A stretch of DNA of 64,000 bases from Anaerolineae bacterium. Lineage in GTDB: Bacteria; Chloroflexota; Anaerolineae; Caldilineales; Caldilineaceae. The stretch's first letter is position 1. Each line of letters starts with the position of its first letter. The position numbers and the translations under genes are program-made. The stretch spans positions 1-64,000 of the forward strand of contig JAUIHI010000003.1 in NCBI GenBank assembly GCA_030432295.1, written 5' to 3'. The notes below the pieces were generated by a model. It searched no databases. It saw nothing but the letters and a program-made list of their open reading frames with translations, and was not told the origin of the DNA. Shown here one piece after another: positions 9,644-19,410 of this stretch.

Positions 9644-11434
9644 CTATGCGCGCATCTGTCCCGCCCGAAAGTTGCCGATAGCTTCGGAGACACGCAGTGC
9701 CCGGTCATAGACGCCTAGGCCGCGGACACTGGGGCCAATGCGCAGCACTTTGTCGCCGCTGACGTGGCGCAGGTGGGGACTGAAACGGCCCCAGCCGAAT
9801 TGACGATCTATGCCGCCGTCGCAGAGGACGCCATCCACCACAAAGAGGATCAGCTTTGGTCCGCCATCCACAACGATTGCCACGTGATGGCCTTTGCGTG
9901 TAGTCAATAGTCCCGGATCGCAGGTCCAGCGGTTCTCCGTGCGCCCGTCGTTGAGGACGATCTCCAGCGTGCCCGCGTCAGCGGTATGAACGGCCAATCC
10001 TTGACCGGTGACCGTGCGGTTGTCCAGTATCGTCTGACCGGCGGTGAGACTTTCCAAATACAGCCACAGGTCCAGGCTGAAGCCCGTGCGCATATCTTCC
10101 GTGCCGTGGTCGGCGCGGGCCGAACTGCGGCGGGAAAAGGCGGGCAGGGCAGGGGCGTCGATCTGGGCTGGCATCCCCTGGCCTGCGGGCGGCAGGTCCA
10201 GCAGCAGCCCCCCCGTGGCCCGTTCACTTCGGTCAAACTGGCCCCACAGGTCGGCCAGCAGGGCAGGGTCAATCTCGTGTACCCGGGCCAAATCCTTCTG
10301 GGTTTCGCTGAGGAAATAGCGGCCCTCCGCCTCCACCAAATCCGGGTAGCTCATGCGGATGTAGGGATCGTCGTCGTAGAGGACGATTTCGGGCTGTGAC
10401 CACTGGATGACCTTCCCCTCCGGCGAGTCCACCTCCACGCCGCCGCACAGCCAGACCGGATTGCGGTCCTCATACCAGCGACCGCCGTGGTTGTGAAACC
10501 AGTGTAGAAAGTGGCCGTTCTCGCAGCGCCAGGCAAAGTTGGCGGCCCGGGGGTGCTTCATCAGACGGCCATCCGCGTAGCGCTTGTAGCGGGGTTCGCT
10601 CCAGGTGTGGCCTCGGTCACGGCTATAGGCGTAGACCGGGTGGCCGTCGATGCTGCGATAGACGCAGTAGAAGGAGCCGTCGCTGAGCACGCTGTAGCTC
10701 TGCTCTTCGGCGATAGGTCCGCCGCCGGGGGGTGTGCGCAGGCCGATGTCGCCGTCGGGCAGGGTTTCCCAGGTGATTTTGGCCGGGTCTTTTTCCGTGA
10801 GCAGATTGGGGCTGTGGGCCAGCACGCCCTCGGAACGGATGAAGAATCCGTGGCCGAAGCCGCCGACTTTGTGTACGGAGACGTAGGCTGCGCCTTCGTG
10901 GAGAAAAGGCTTGCCCACATTCCAGAAGAAGCGGATGTGCCCGCCGTAGACATTGCCCCGGTCCATCGCCATCTCCCGCAACGGCAGCACAGTGCGCTGA
11001 CTGGACCAGGAACGCCCGTGATCGTCGCTGTATTTGAAGACGAAGTAGCCCTGGGAATCGACACGGGTCACAATGCCGCCGGGTGCCCAGTCCCCGTCCT
11101 CTTCGGCCTGAATCTGGCGCAGATTGTCTGTGTTGTGGTTGTAGAAGCAGTAGACGCGACCACCGGGAATTTTGAGCAGCACCGCATAGGAGGCTTCCGG
11201 CCCATTGGCTGGCTCCACATCCACGGGCGGGGACCAGGTGCGGCCCAGGTCCGTGCTGCGGGTGGTGACGATATGCTGGCCCGTATCCCCCTCGTGGCCT
11301 GTGCCGGTGGTCATCACGCAGAGCCAGGCCCCGTTGTCGGTAGTGACGATATAGGGCTGGTCCGCGTAGGTTTCGGAGGGGATTTCGTAGCCGTTGGCGA
11401 TGTGGCGGGGGTCCCGCTGGGAATCGACGCTCAT
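9644..11434 (-). CDS. Sialidase-like BNR-repeat protein with C-terminal LamG-type domain
   Basis: A 596-residue protein with at least three Asp-box motifs: STDLGRTWS (60-68), SDDHGRSWS (137-145) and SRDRGHTWS (271-279). These mark a six-bladed sialidase-type propeller. The last 170 residues contain a concanavalin/LamG-like beta-sandwich (FSLDLWLYLESL, LEIVLNDGR, HVAIVVDGG). Such proteins hydrolyse or bind sialic acid or related glycosides; the arginine triad cannot be assigned reliably. No signal peptide is seen, so it may be cytoplasmic. GAGGA lies 6-7 nt upstream of ATG 11434. The longer frame to 11548 has no supporting ribosome site. Confidence 0.8.
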   Translation of the reverse strand: MSVDSQRDPRHIANGYEIPSETYADQPYIVTTDNGAWLCVMTTGTGHEGDTGQHIVTTRSTDLGRTWSPPVDVEPANGPEASYAVLLKIPGGRVYCFYNHNTDNLRQIQAEEDGDWAPGGIVTRVDSQGYFVFKYSDDHGRSWSSQRTVLPLREMAMDRGNVYGGHIRFFWNVGKPFLHEGAAYVSVHKVGGFGHGFFIRSEGVLAHSPNLLTEKDPAKITWETLPDGDIGLRTPPGGGPIAEEQSYSVLSDGSFYCVYRSIDGHPVYAYSRDRGHTWSEPRYKRYADGRLMKHPRAANFAWRCENGHFLHWFHNHGGRWYEDRNPVWLCGGVEVDSPEGKVIQWSQPEIVLYDDDPYIRMSYPDLVEAEGRYFLSETQKDLARVHEIDPALLADLWGQFDRSERATGGLLLDLPPAGQGMPAQIDAPALPAFSRRSSARADHGTEDMRTGFSLDLWLYLESLTAGQTILDNRTVTGQGLAVHTADAGTLEIVLNDGRTENRWTCDPGLLTTRKGHHVAIVVDGGPKLILFVVDGVLCDGGIDRQFGWGRFSPHLRHVSGDKVLRIGPSVRGLGVYDRALRVSEAIGNFRAGQMRA

Positions 11435-11856
11435 TTGGTATCCTCGGTGGGGCGGTGGGCAAGGAAGAGTGTACGCATCACTCACTACGACAGAAACAGT
11501 CTCGATATTTCCGCCAAGCTGTATTAGTGTAGCACGACTTTCCACCAAAGGAGATGACGCCGTGTGCGCTTTTGAGGTTTGTGGAGGAGATACGAATCGG
11601 TAGATTTGCTATGTATGCCACAGGTAAGGGCTGGCGTCTGGAAGTATAGCCCGCTTTGACGGGATGGGCAAGTCGCTGGCCGATATGTGGTACGTGCCAG
11701 GAATAGGGCAGATGTGCCCGCCAAATGAAGGCGCTGGGAAGAGTGCCTTTCTGCCCATTCCGTCCTCTGCTACAATAAGACTTCGGCGAACAGAACCACC
11801 GATCCGCAGACGTGCATCGCAGAACGAATCAGCCAATCCTTCCAGGAGACCCCACA
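11435..11856. other. Divergent intergenic region
   Basis: 422 bp between the sialidase-like gene (minus) and an enolase-superfamily gene (plus). I see no gene in it. A TACAAT box at 11771-11776 faces the enolase-family gene. No strong repeat was noticed. Confidence 0.6.
11771..11776 (+). promoter_or_regulatory. Probable -10 box (TACAAT)
   Basis: CTGCTACAATAAG lies 80 bp upstream of ATG 11857. The same gctacaat string precedes the genes at 39133 and 54937. No good -35 hexamer is present at 16-18 bp, so the call rests on the -10 box. Confidence 0.4.
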
Positions 11857-12963
11857 ATGAAAATCACCGATGTGACTGTCCAGCGCTACGCCTGGCCCCG
11901 GCCCAAACCCATCAGCAACGGCAAGTATACGTATGTGGATGTGAGTCTGAACCTCATCCACATCCACACGGACGAGGGGGTGACGGGCATCGGCTGGGGG
12001 GGCGGCACAGCCTCCGGCCAGGGCAGCGATCTGACGACGGTGCTGGTGGACTATTTCCGACCAATCCTCGTGGGCGAAGACCCCTTCAATTACCGGCGCA
12101 TCTGGGCCGGTATGTGGCTCCCCAAACTGGTGGGCCGCCGGGGACTCTCCACACGGGTCATCAGCGGTATCGACATTGCGCTCTGGGATTTGATGGGCAA
12201 GGCCGTGGGCAAGTCGGTCCACCAACTGCTGGGCGGCTACCGGGACAGCATCCCCGCCTATATCGCGGGTGGCTATTACGAGGAGGGCAAGGGTCTGGCC
12301 GAGCTGGCCCAGGAAATGGAGGAGAATCTGAACCTGGGGGCCAAAGCCATCAAAATGAAGATCGGCGGCGTGCCCATCAACCAGGACGTGGAGCGGGTGC
12401 GGGTGGTGCGGGAGACAATCGGGCCGGACATCAAACTGCTGGTGGACGCCAACAACGCCTACAACGCGCACGAGGCGATTGAGATTGCGCGCAAGATGGA
12501 GAAGTACGAGCCTTTCTGGTTCGAGGAGCCGGTCGCTCCCGACGACTACCGGGGCCACGCACGGGTGGCCCGTTCTACTTCCATCCCGATTGCCAGCGGC
12601 GAGAACGAGTACACCCGCTACGGCTTCCGGGACTTGATTCAGGCCGAAGGTGCAGCTATCCTCAACGCCGACGCCCAGATTTTGGGGGGTATCACCGAAT
12701 TTATGCAGGTGGCCGCGCTCAGCGCGGCCGAGGATTTACTGATCGCGCCCCACGGCGCACAGGAAGTCCACGTCCATCTGGTCTGCGCGATCTCCAACGG
12801 CCTGCTTCTGGAATTCTACCGGGAGACGGTGGACCCGTTGCGGATGCAGATTTTCCAGGAGCCTATGCGTTTGGACAGCGAGGGCAATGTGCCCGTGCCT
12901 AAACGTCCTGGCCTGGGCTTTACCCCCAACTACGAACTGCTCGAACGCTATCGGATGGGGTAA
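11857..12963 (+). CDS. Mandelate racemase/muconate lactonizing-type enzyme (enolase superfamily)
   Basis: A 368-residue cytosolic enzyme with an N-terminal capping domain and a C-terminal barrel. Key residues are the Lys-x-Lys base K166-M-K168, metal ligands D197 (VDANN), E223 (FEEP) and E249 (SGEN), and H299 in APHG. KxK plus a His-Gly is the mandelate-racemase arrangement, used in racemases and many sugar-acid dehydratases. The substrate is likely an aldonic or other hydroxy acid but cannot be fixed. AGGAG precedes ATG 11857; an in-frame upstream ATG (11812) lacks a ribosome site. Three more superfamily members lie in this window (31066, 52458, 58447). Confidence 0.9.
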   Translation: MKITDVTVQRYAWPRPKPISNGKYTYVDVSLNLIHIHTDEGVTGIGWGGGTASGQGSDLTTVLVDYFRPILVGEDPFNYRRIWAGMWLPKLVGRRGLSTRVISGIDIALWDLMGKAVGKSVHQLLGGYRDSIPAYIAGGYYEEGKGLAELAQEMEENLNLGAKAIKMKIGGVPINQDVERVRVVRETIGPDIKLLVDANNAYNAHEAIEIARKMEKYEPFWFEEPVAPDDYRGHARVARSTSIPIASGENEYTRYGFRDLIQAEGAAILNADAQILGGITEFMQVAALSAAEDLLIAPHGAQEVHVHLVCAISNGLLLEFYRETVDPLRMQIFQEPMRLDSEGNVPVPKRPGLGFTPNYELLERYRMG

Positions 12964-12986
12964 GGCTGGAGTTGATGCAATTATGT

Positions 12987-13107
12987 GACTCCACTGCACA
13001 AAGCCATTGGAACCACAAAGAACACAGAGAACACAAAGATTTACAGGAAAAATATCAGCGTTTATCAGTGTTTATCAGTGGCTGGCAGGCCTTTTTGCAG
13101 TGGACTC
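12987..13107. mobile_element. MITE-like element with GACTCCACTGCA ends, copy 1
   Basis: The left end gactccactgca pairs with the right end tgcagtggactc (one mismatch). The interior holds accacaaagaacacagag and cagcgtttatcagtg. A second copy is at 23640-23732 with ends gagtccactgc / gctgtggagtc. The size of 93-121 bp and absence of coding suggest a miniature element. Confidence 0.6.
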
Positions 13108-13112
13108 GCTAT

Positions 13113-13177
13113 GTAAACACGGATAGAAAAGAACACAGATTGTTTAACTTTCCGTGTTCCTTTCTATCCGTGTTTAC
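13113..13177. terminator. Long stem-loop between convergent genes (bidirectional terminator candidate)
   Basis: The arms at 13113-13136 and 13154-13177 pair over 24 bp with one mismatch (gtaaacacggatagaaa / tttctatccgtgtttac). It sits between the ends of the enolase-family gene and hflC, 19 bp from the hflC stop. It lacks a classic U tract, so it may be an acquired palindrome doing this job. Confidence 0.5.
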
Positions 13178-13195
13178 AAACTCTATTTCTGCCGA

Positions 13196-14083
13196 TTATT
13201 CGCTAGCAGGCGTGGGGAGCGGTACACCGCTGCTCTGCAAGTAGCGGAAGAAATCCGACCCGGCCGGAATGACCAGACTATCGCCGGATTTGAGAATCTG
13301 GGCGTAGGAATCCAGACGGCGTGAGAAGGCGTAGAACTCCAAATCCTCGCCGAGAGCCGCGGCATAGACGGCGATGGCTTCGGCCTCGCCTTCGCCGCGC
13401 AGAGCCTGGGAAATCTGGTAGCCTTCGGCCAGAATCACAGTGCTGTCCCGGTCTGCCCTGGCCCGGATGATATTGGCCTGTTCTTCGCCTTCCGCCCGGA
13501 AGAGGGACGACTCTCGCTGACGTTCGGCACGCATCCGGTTGAAGACGCTCTGCTCGACCTCTTCGGGCAGGTCGGCGCGTTTGATGCGCACATCGACCAC
13601 CTGAATTCCAAACTCGGCAGCCGTGGCCGAGGCGGATGTAGTCACCCGCCCCATAATGTTTTCCCGCTCGAAGGAGACCACATCCTCAAAGTTGGAGGTC
13701 GCCAATTCCCGGCGAATTTCCGAGAAGACGATGTCGTCCAGCCGTGCCCGCGCGCCGGCTTCTGTGCGCACGGCCTTGAAGAAGAGCAACGGGTCGATAA
13801 TGCGCCAGCGGGTCACGTGATCGACCACCAGCCGTTTCTTGCCGACGGTCAGATACTCCTGGGGCAGCGCATCGCTGGAGAGAACGCGTTTGTCAAAATA
13901 GGTTACGGCCTGGGCAAAGGGCAACTTCACGTGCAGGCCGGGGTCCTGGTAGATGGCAACCGGATCACCGAACTGGAGGATGATCGCCTGCTTTGTCTCA
14001 TCTACGATAAAGATAGTTTGCATACCGACGATCAGTAGGATGGCCAGAAGCACAACAATACTGTTCAATAGACGACTAGACAT
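13196..14083 (-). CDS. hflC: HflC-like SPFH/prohibitin protein
   Basis: A 295-residue protein with one N-terminal membrane anchor (LLNSIVVLLAILLIVGM), then an SPFH domain starting ETKQAIILQFGDPV and the conserved LPFAQAVTYFDKR. An alpha-helical coiled stretch rich in Glu/Arg/Ala (ERQRESSLFRAEGEEQAN) and the GEGEAEAIAVYA motif follow. In other bacteria HflC and HflK form a large membrane cage around FtsH and modulate its proteolysis. The gene follows hflK with 3 bp between them. FtsH is not encoded nearby. Confidence 0.93.
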   Translation of the reverse strand: MSSRLLNSIVVLLAILLIVGMQTIFIVDETKQAIILQFGDPVAIYQDPGLHVKLPFAQAVTYFDKRVLSSDALPQEYLTVGKKRLVVDHVTRWRIIDPLLFFKAVRTEAGARARLDDIVFSEIRRELATSNFEDVVSFERENIMGRVTTSASATAAEFGIQVVDVRIKRADLPEEVEQSVFNRMRAERQRESSLFRAEGEEQANIIRARADRDSTVILAEGYQISQALRGEGEAEAIAVYAAALGEDLEFYAFSRRLDSYAQILKSGDSLVIPAGSDFFRYLQSSGVPLPTPASE

Positions 14084-14086
14084 GGC

Positions 14087-15127
14087 TTACTCTCCTTCCG
14101 GGGCTGGGGTGGTGGCATCTGGGAGGGTAGAACCGTCCAGATCCTTGAGCGGTAAGAAGGGGAGTACCTGCCCGCCGATAGCATCGGAATCCAGCAATGT
14201 GATCTGGACCTGCTGCAAAATACCTTCCAGGGCCTCGATGTGCATCCGCTCCCGCGTCACGTCTGGGGCTAATCGGTAGGCTTGCAGAATAGAGAGGAAA
14301 CGCTCGGCATCGCCGGTGGCACGCAGCACTCGCTGCTGTTTGAAGGCATCAGCCTCTTCGATCAGCTTCTGCTTGTTGCCACGGGCACGGGGCACAATAT
14401 CGTTCTGATAGGCTTCGGATTCGTTGATCAGCCGCTCTTTGTCAGCCAGGGCGCGCACAACTTCCTGAAAGGCGTCGCTCACCTCTTCGGGCGGGTCTGC
14501 GCCTTGCAGCCGCACGTCGGTAATCTGAATACCCGTGCCATAGCTCTCCATCAGTTGGGCCAGAATCGCCCGCGTCTCATCCTGCACTTTGGCCCGTTCT
14601 TCGGTGATCACCGCGTCGATGCTCATTTTTCCGACTGTATCGCGCAGCGCGACTTCGGCGCTGGTCAGGAGCACATCTTCCGGGTTTTGCACGCTGAAGA
14701 CGAAATTACGTGAATCGGCAATGCGATACTGAACCAGAAGTTCGACTTTGACGATATTCTCATCGGCGGTGAGCATCAGAGCCTCGCCCAGCACATCCTG
14801 GCGCTGGGTGGCAGAACTGCGAAAGCCGATCTCGACGCGGCGGACGCTCGACACATCCACAATCGTCACCTGCTGGATTGGGGAGGGCAGGTGATAGTTG
14901 AGGCCGGATGTGGTCACGCCGGTAAAGCGGCCAAAGGTCCGAACCACACCCTCTTCGCCTGGCTGCACCGAATAGATGCCTGTGGCCATCCACAGCAGCA
15001 GGACAGCCAGCAGAATCAGCAGAAAAAAGCTGCCCCTGCGTTTGGAAGCCCAGCCAGAAAGGGCGTCCACATAGTCTGATACAGGTGGCGGATCATTGCT
15101 GCCGCCGGATCCCGGTCTGTTTAACAT
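14087..15127 (-). CDS. hflK: HflK-like SPFH/prohibitin protein
   Basis: A 346-residue partner of HflC. A short Gly/Pro-rich cytoplasmic leader (GSGGSNDPPP) precedes one transmembrane helix (FFLLILLAVLLLWMATGIY). The SPFH domain follows with YSVQPGEEGVVRTFGRF and GLNYHLPSPIQ, then a long helix with AYQNDIVPRARGNKQKLIEEA. This is the typical HflK order, and the upstream position relative to hflC is the conserved one. AGGAG lies 5-6 nt before ATG 15127. Membrane-protein quality control together with FtsH is the known family role. Confidence 0.93.
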   Translation of the reverse strand: MLNRPGSGGSNDPPPVSDYVDALSGWASKRRGSFFLLILLAVLLLWMATGIYSVQPGEEGVVRTFGRFTGVTTSGLNYHLPSPIQQVTIVDVSSVRRVEIGFRSSATQRQDVLGEALMLTADENIVKVELLVQYRIADSRNFVFSVQNPEDVLLTSAEVALRDTVGKMSIDAVITEERAKVQDETRAILAQLMESYGTGIQITDVRLQGADPPEEVSDAFQEVVRALADKERLINESEAYQNDIVPRARGNKQKLIEEADAFKQQRVLRATGDAERFLSILQAYRLAPDVTRERMHIEALEGILQQVQITLLDSDAIGGQVLPFLPLKDLDGSTLPDATTPAPEGE

Positions 15128-15807
15128 TGTTGCTCCTTGTGATTATAAATGCGCCCGCCTGTGCTTCCATAGCAGGCGCGCATACGCGGTCAAAGATTGT
15201 GCAGAGAGGACAGATTGCAAAACGGGGAGAAAGTCGAAATGGGGAGAATGCCCGTCCTGACTCACATCCGCTTATCTTGAATAGGACTGGGTGGCTTTGC
15301 CTGACATCCCTTCCCCCGCGGCATCAATGAGCAAGTGAGATACTGACGCAGTGAGAGTAGAGCACAGTATAGCATCTGCTTTGGTGAGGGCGAAATAATT
15401 GCCACAAGAATGCGCTGACCTTTCCCTCCGCTTTCTCTCTGGAAATCAGAAGCGCCCAGACCATTTTGGCCTGGGCGCGCTTTGTTGAAATTCGTCTCTG
15501 CCCCTGACCGACCCTCGCGTCGAGTCCAGATCAGCACCCGGCAGTTCCATTTACAATACCTCTTGGGATGTGTTCTAGCGCATAGACAGATTCTTGCGTC
15601 TATGCTAGGATCGGGTCATTCCCCCGCCCAACCGTGCCTGTCGGAGTTGGAAAGATCAGAAGACTCCCAACCCCCGGCTTGTGAAGTTCTATCCTTCGGC
15701 CATTTCCGCGTTCCCCTTCCCGGGTATCTGCTCTGTGCAGGAGCAGGTATCCTTTCCGCCCTCTGCTGCCGCGCCTCTTCTGCGCCCCGGATTACAGGAG
15801 TAAACCT
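15128..15807. other. 680-bp divergent intergenic region
   Basis: It lies between hflK (minus) and a large secreted-protein gene (plus). Visible items are a hairpin at 15149-15183 (atgcgc..cgcctg / caggcgcgcat) just upstream of hflK, and a GC stem gcgcccag/ctgggcgc at 15452-15478. A short inverted pair gcatagac/gtctatgc lies near 15580-15605. I find no convincing gene; open frames on either strand lack ribosome sites. Confidence 0.55.
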
Positions 15808-18800
15808 ATGCCCACCCGCATCCATTCCGCCACAACCGGCTGGCTCTTTGCCGCGTTCATCGCCCTTTTGCTTCTGATTTCGCTGGCCCTGGCTGCCCCT
15901 TCGGACGCCGCCGCTTCGGACGCCGCCACTGTTACCGCACCAGCCAGCCAGGCCTCCGCACCCCTCCTCCCCCTGGACAGCCCGATTGTCATCAACGAAG
16001 TGATGCCGCTGGTCCAATCTGGGGAGTCTCAATGGGTGGAGCTATTCAACAACAGCGCTTCTCTCTTTCTGCCCCTGGTCTCTGGCAACGAAGGCCAGCC
16101 AATGGCCGCCGGTGGCTATGCCCGCACATCTGCCGGTGCCGTTGTGGGCAACCTGGCTGGCTGGCAGATCGCCACGGGCAGCGGTGCAACCTACACCTTT
16201 CCCAACAGCCTGCCCAGCCTGCCGCCCCAGACATTCGTGCTGCTCTATTTTGACGGTCTGGGCGAAGAGGCCAACGAGTATGACTTGAGCGACGGCGTAA
16301 TCACACTGCACACGCCGCTGGATACGGTCAACAGCTTTGGCCCGGTGGATCAGATTTCCCTCTTCAGCAGTGCCACCCACACCACCACCACACTGGTGGA
16401 CTTTGTGGCCTACGGCGATCTGCCCAACGACGGCGCGGCCCTGGCTGTGGAAGCCGGTCAGTGGCCCCCAGACACCTTCACCGGGCCAACGACCCAAAGC
16501 CCGGGTATCGATGTATTGACGGTCAATGGCTCTCTGGGCCGCTATCCCCTCAGCGAGAGCAATGGCCCGGAGGCGTGGACGATCTACAAACCGGGCGAAT
16601 CCACACCTGGCGCGGCCAACCGCGCCCCGGCTCCCTACTTCCGCACGCCCTTTGACGGTGCCGTCACCTTTGCCGGCGATGTGGCCTTTGGCTGGTCGAA
16701 TGTGCCGGACGCGGTCGGTTACCAGTTTCAGATCGCTGAGGAGCCGACTTTTGCCAGCCTCACATTCAACGGCACAATCAGCGATACAGTCCGCACAGTG
16801 GAACTGACCACTACTGTGGAACTCTCTCGCACTTACTACTTTCGTGCCCAGAGCCTGCAAAACGACGGCAGCCAGAGCGAATGGTCTGTTGTGAATCAGG
16901 TGACAGTCATTCCCATGCCCGTGGAAGCTGCGGCCATCGACGCTTCTCGGCTGCTGGCTGTGAAGCCCCAACTCCAGCACAAAGATACGCGGATGATGTG
17001 TCTGGATGGCGACCCGGAAACCGGCATCTCCCGCTGGGATTCGGCCCACGAGTCCGACGGCGACCTGATTGTGGGTGATGCTACGCCCCGCCGGGGCAAC
17101 CCCCACGGGGACTGGTACTGTACGCGAGCCTCGATTTCGATGATTGCCGACTATTACGGCAGCAAACTGAGCCAGGACCGCATCTCCTACTACGCCTACG
17201 GCGGCGGCGCTCCAGAGGGAGACCTGGGCCACGGCATCGGCCTCTGGCCCAATCAGACCTGTACCCAGGGCGGCGGCAAGAATGTGATGTGGTGGGCGAT
17301 GAACAATGCCGCGGGGGCCTGCGCCCGGGGCAAGCCCACCTTCGCCCAGGTCAAAGGCTGGATCGACGCGGGGCGGCCTGCCCTCTTTGTGGAAAACAAC
17401 GACGCCCATAGCGTTGTCCTGGCTGGCTACTGGGAATTCAGCTTCTGGTTTATCAGTTGGCAGTTCGCCTATCGGGTGGACCCCTGGACCAACAGCGGCG
17501 GCTGGATTTCGTACAATAGCTGGAATGTCTCCGAGTATCACGTGCCGCCGGCTGGTGTCTCCCCGCGGGTGGACGAGGCTTCTCTGTCCAGCGATGGCGA
17601 CAGCGACGGCATTGTGGATTTCGACGAGATCAACCGCTTCCCTACCCTTTTCAACAACCCGGATACGGACGGGGACTGCGTGCAGGACAAGCAGGACGTG
17701 CGCAGTTACGTCTTTGACAATCTGGGCAAATACAGCAAGCGCAGCCCGGATTGGGATGGGGACTTTCTACGCAAAGAGGTGGACAGGGACAACGACAACG
17801 ACCGTTGGATTGACGGGGACGAGGATAAAAACTGGAACGGCAAGACGGTCGATGCTTTTGGCCGCCGGGACGGGGTGGATACCAGTAACTTCCGCTGGTG
17901 GGAGGTGGGGCCGGGGCCGTGCAGCACAGCCACGCCGACCAGAGAACTCACCCGCACGCCAACCCCCACGCGCACTCCCACGCCGACCTACACGCCCACA
18001 CCCACTCGGTCACCTACCCGGACGCCTACCCGGACGCCCACCCGGACGCCCACCCGCAAACCGACTGCCACACCCACTGTTACGCCAACACCCAGCGTGA
18101 CACCGACGCCGACCGGAACATTTACACCGAGCGTCACACCCACCGCCACCGCGACCCCAACGACCACATCGACTGGAACGGCGACCGCAACCGCAACCGC
18201 TACAGCTACAGCGACCGCAACCGCAACCGCGACTCCAACGACCACACCGACTGGGACGGCCACAGCAACTGCTACTGGGACCGCGACTGCCACGGCCACC
18301 GCCACGGCTACGAAGCCGCCCTATCTGACCATTACCGTCATTAAATTGTATTACGACGACTATCAGCCCCTGGGCGGATGGTCTATGACCCTTTATTCTG
18401 GGGCAGGTTGCCAGTCCGAAAACTATATGTATGCGAAGCAGACCGATGAACGGGGCATCGTGGACTTCACCGGCCCCGGGCCAGAGAGTACAACTGGTCT
18501 CGAACCGGGTCTCTATTCCGTGCAGGAGCCTACCGGCGGCGGCTGGCAGAATGTGACACCCGCTTGTCAGGAGGTAGACCTCACCGAGTCCAACGCGGGT
18601 GGGCAATCCCCGGATATATTCACCGAATATCCGCCTGCCGGGAAGGACATCTTCGATTCTGGCGCCCAGATCGAAGTCGATCTGGGGGAGCTGGGGATTG
18701 ATCAGATTCTGCTCAACGGCCCAACTACCGTTCAGCGCGGCGATCCCTACACCCCACCCACCGCCAACAAGAAGACAGTCGACACGGAAATCATCTCTAT

Positions 18801-19188
18801 GGACCTGGTGGGTCAGAGTCCCCGCTTTGGCACTGTGCGTCTGCGCGAGAGTCCCACCCAGCCATCTACTGGTCAGGTCTCTCAACAGACACCGGACTCT
18901 GATTTCCCTGCAGACAGTTTCTTCGATGTGTTTGTGGAGATCGAAATTCCGAATGTCGGCATCCTGCACAACGAGCAGCCGATCCGCATGAATTGCTCTG
19001 CTCTCGGCCTGCAATCGATTCCGCCGCTCTTCGACATCTTCCTGATGCCACCCCAGAACGGGCCGATCCCGTTGTTCAACGAGGAAGGTAAGCAAATGGG
19101 AGCCATCGCCCGTGTGGCCCATCTGCCCGTCCTCGATCTGGAATATGTGTTTATCTTCGTGAACCGTTTTGTCGAATCAGAGCGATAG
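15808..19188 (+). CDS. Large secreted multidomain protein with papain-like (C39-type) domain and Thr-Pro linker
   Basis: A 1126-residue exported protein. A signal peptide ([18 protein letters not shown]) is followed by a lamin-tail-like domain (about 55-235, [17 protein letters not shown]). A fibronectin-like segment leads to a papain-fold domain with candidate Cys438 ([12 protein letters not shown]) and His534 ([11 protein letters not shown]). Acidic DGDSDGIVD and [11 protein letters not shown] repeats (about 594-632) look calcium-binding. A Thr-Pro linker (711-836) precedes a prealbumin/SpaA-like beta domain (838-920) and a beta-rich C-terminal domain I do not recognise. It probably acts outside the cell as a peptidase or adhesin. 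AGGAG precedes ATG 15808. It converges on another giant secreted gene. Confidence 0.75.
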   Translation: MPTRIHSATTGWLFAAFIALLLLISLALAAPSDAAASDAATVTAPASQASAPLLPLDSPIVINEVMPLVQSGESQWVELFNNSASLFLPLVSGNEGQPMAAGGYARTSAGAVVGNLAGWQIATGSGATYTFPNSLPSLPPQTFVLLYFDGLGEEANEYDLSDGVITLHTPLDTVNSFGPVDQISLFSSATHTTTTLVDFVAYGDLPNDGAALAVEAGQWPPDTFTGPTTQSPGIDVLTVNGSLGRYPLSESNGPEAWTIYKPGESTPGAANRAPAPYFRTPFDGAVTFAGDVAFGWSNVPDAVGYQFQIAEEPTFASLTFNGTISDTVRTVELTTTVELSRTYYFRAQSLQNDGSQSEWSVVNQVTVIPMPVEAAAIDASRLLAVKPQLQHKDTRMMCLDGDPETGISRWDSAHESDGDLIVGDATPRRGNPHGDWYCTRASISMIADYYGSKLSQDRISYYAYGGGAPEGDLGHGIGLWPNQTCTQGGGKNVMWWAMNNAAGACARGKPTFAQVKGWIDAGRPALFVENNDAHSVVLAGYWEFSFWFISWQFAYRVDPWTNSGGWISYNSWNVSEYHVPPAGVSPRVDEASLSSDGDSDGIVDFDEINRFPTLFNNPDTDGDCVQDKQDVRSYVFDNLGKYSKRSPDWDGDFLRKEVDRDNDNDRWIDGDEDKNWNGKTVDAFGRRDGVDTSNFRWWEVGPGPCSTATPTRELTRTPTPTRTPTPTYTPTPTRSPTRTPTRTPTRTPTRKPTATPTVTPTPSVTPTPTGTFTPSVTPTATATPTTTSTGTATATATATATATATATATPTTTPTGTATATATGTATATATATATKPPYLTITVIKLYYDDYQPLGGWSMTLYSGAGCQSENYMYAKQTDERGIVDFTGPGPESTTGLEPGLYSVQEPTGGGWQNVTPACQEVDLTESNAGGQSPDIFTEYPPAGKDIFDSGAQIEVDLGELGIDQILLNGPTTVQRGDPYTPPTANKKTVDTEIISMDLVGQSPRFGTVRLRESPTQPSTGQVSQQTPDSDFPADSFFDVFVEIEIPNVGILHNEQPIRMNCSALGLQSIPPLFDIFLMPPQNGPIPLFNEEGKQMGAIARVAHLPVLDLEYVFIFVNRFVESER
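17937..18315 (+). repeat. Low-complexity ACN-CCN coding repeat (Thr-Pro, then Thr-Ala linker)
   Basis: Inside the gene at 15808-19188, codons alternate ACx CCx and later ACx GCx, giving a TPT-type linker that becomes TATATAT. Such tracts are prone to slippage, so the linker length may vary between strains. It is not a CRISPR array: there are no spacers and the period is 6 bp. Confidence 0.85.
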
Positions 19189-19200
19189 GGTTCAACCAAT

Positions 19201-19295
19201 GACTCCAGTGCAAAAACCGAGTTTTTGGCGAATGTGGCTGGGAATCCCAGAAGTGAGTCGGTCTTAAAAACTCGGTTTTTGAGCTTTTGTACTGG
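19201..19295. repeat. Imperfect inverted element with AAAAACCGAGTTTTT core
   Basis: Left gactccagtgcaaaaaccga and right ctcggtttttgagcttttgt are partly complementary. The left end resembles the GACTCCACTGC ends of the 12987 and 23640 elements, so it may be a diverged relative. Confidence 0.4.
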
Positions 19296-19312
19296 GCTTA
19301 TCAATCGCTTAA

Positions 19313-19351
19313 AACAGAGTAGGGCGGGCTGGCAGCCCGCCCTACTCTGTT
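19313..19351. terminator. Perfect 18-bp stem, 3-nt loop, between convergent giant genes
   Basis: aacagagtagggcgggct, a ggc loop, then the exact complement ending tctgtt. It lies between the ends of the two large secreted-protein genes. The tight loop and strong stem suit bidirectional termination. Confidence 0.65.
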
Positions 19352-19365
19352 AATGACAAACCCGT

Positions 19366-19410
19366 GCCGCATGGCCCCATGCCGCATGGCCCCATGCCGC
19401 ATGGCCCCTT
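19366..19410. repeat. Three tandem 15-bp repeats at a stop codon
   Basis: Three copies of gccgcatggccccat, the last ending in ctt. The third copy overlaps the TAA stop (19409-19411) of the minus-strand metzincin-like gene. This is a possible slippage site that could move the stop. Confidence 0.7.

Noticed and set aside
13196-15127. HflK/HflC as part of a defence or novel system
   Set aside because: Gene order, length and motifs are those of the ordinary membrane quality-control pair.
17937-18315. Possible CRISPR or satellite array
   Set aside because: The repeat is a 6-bp ACN-CCN or ACN-GCN pattern in frame with a protein linker; there are no spacers.
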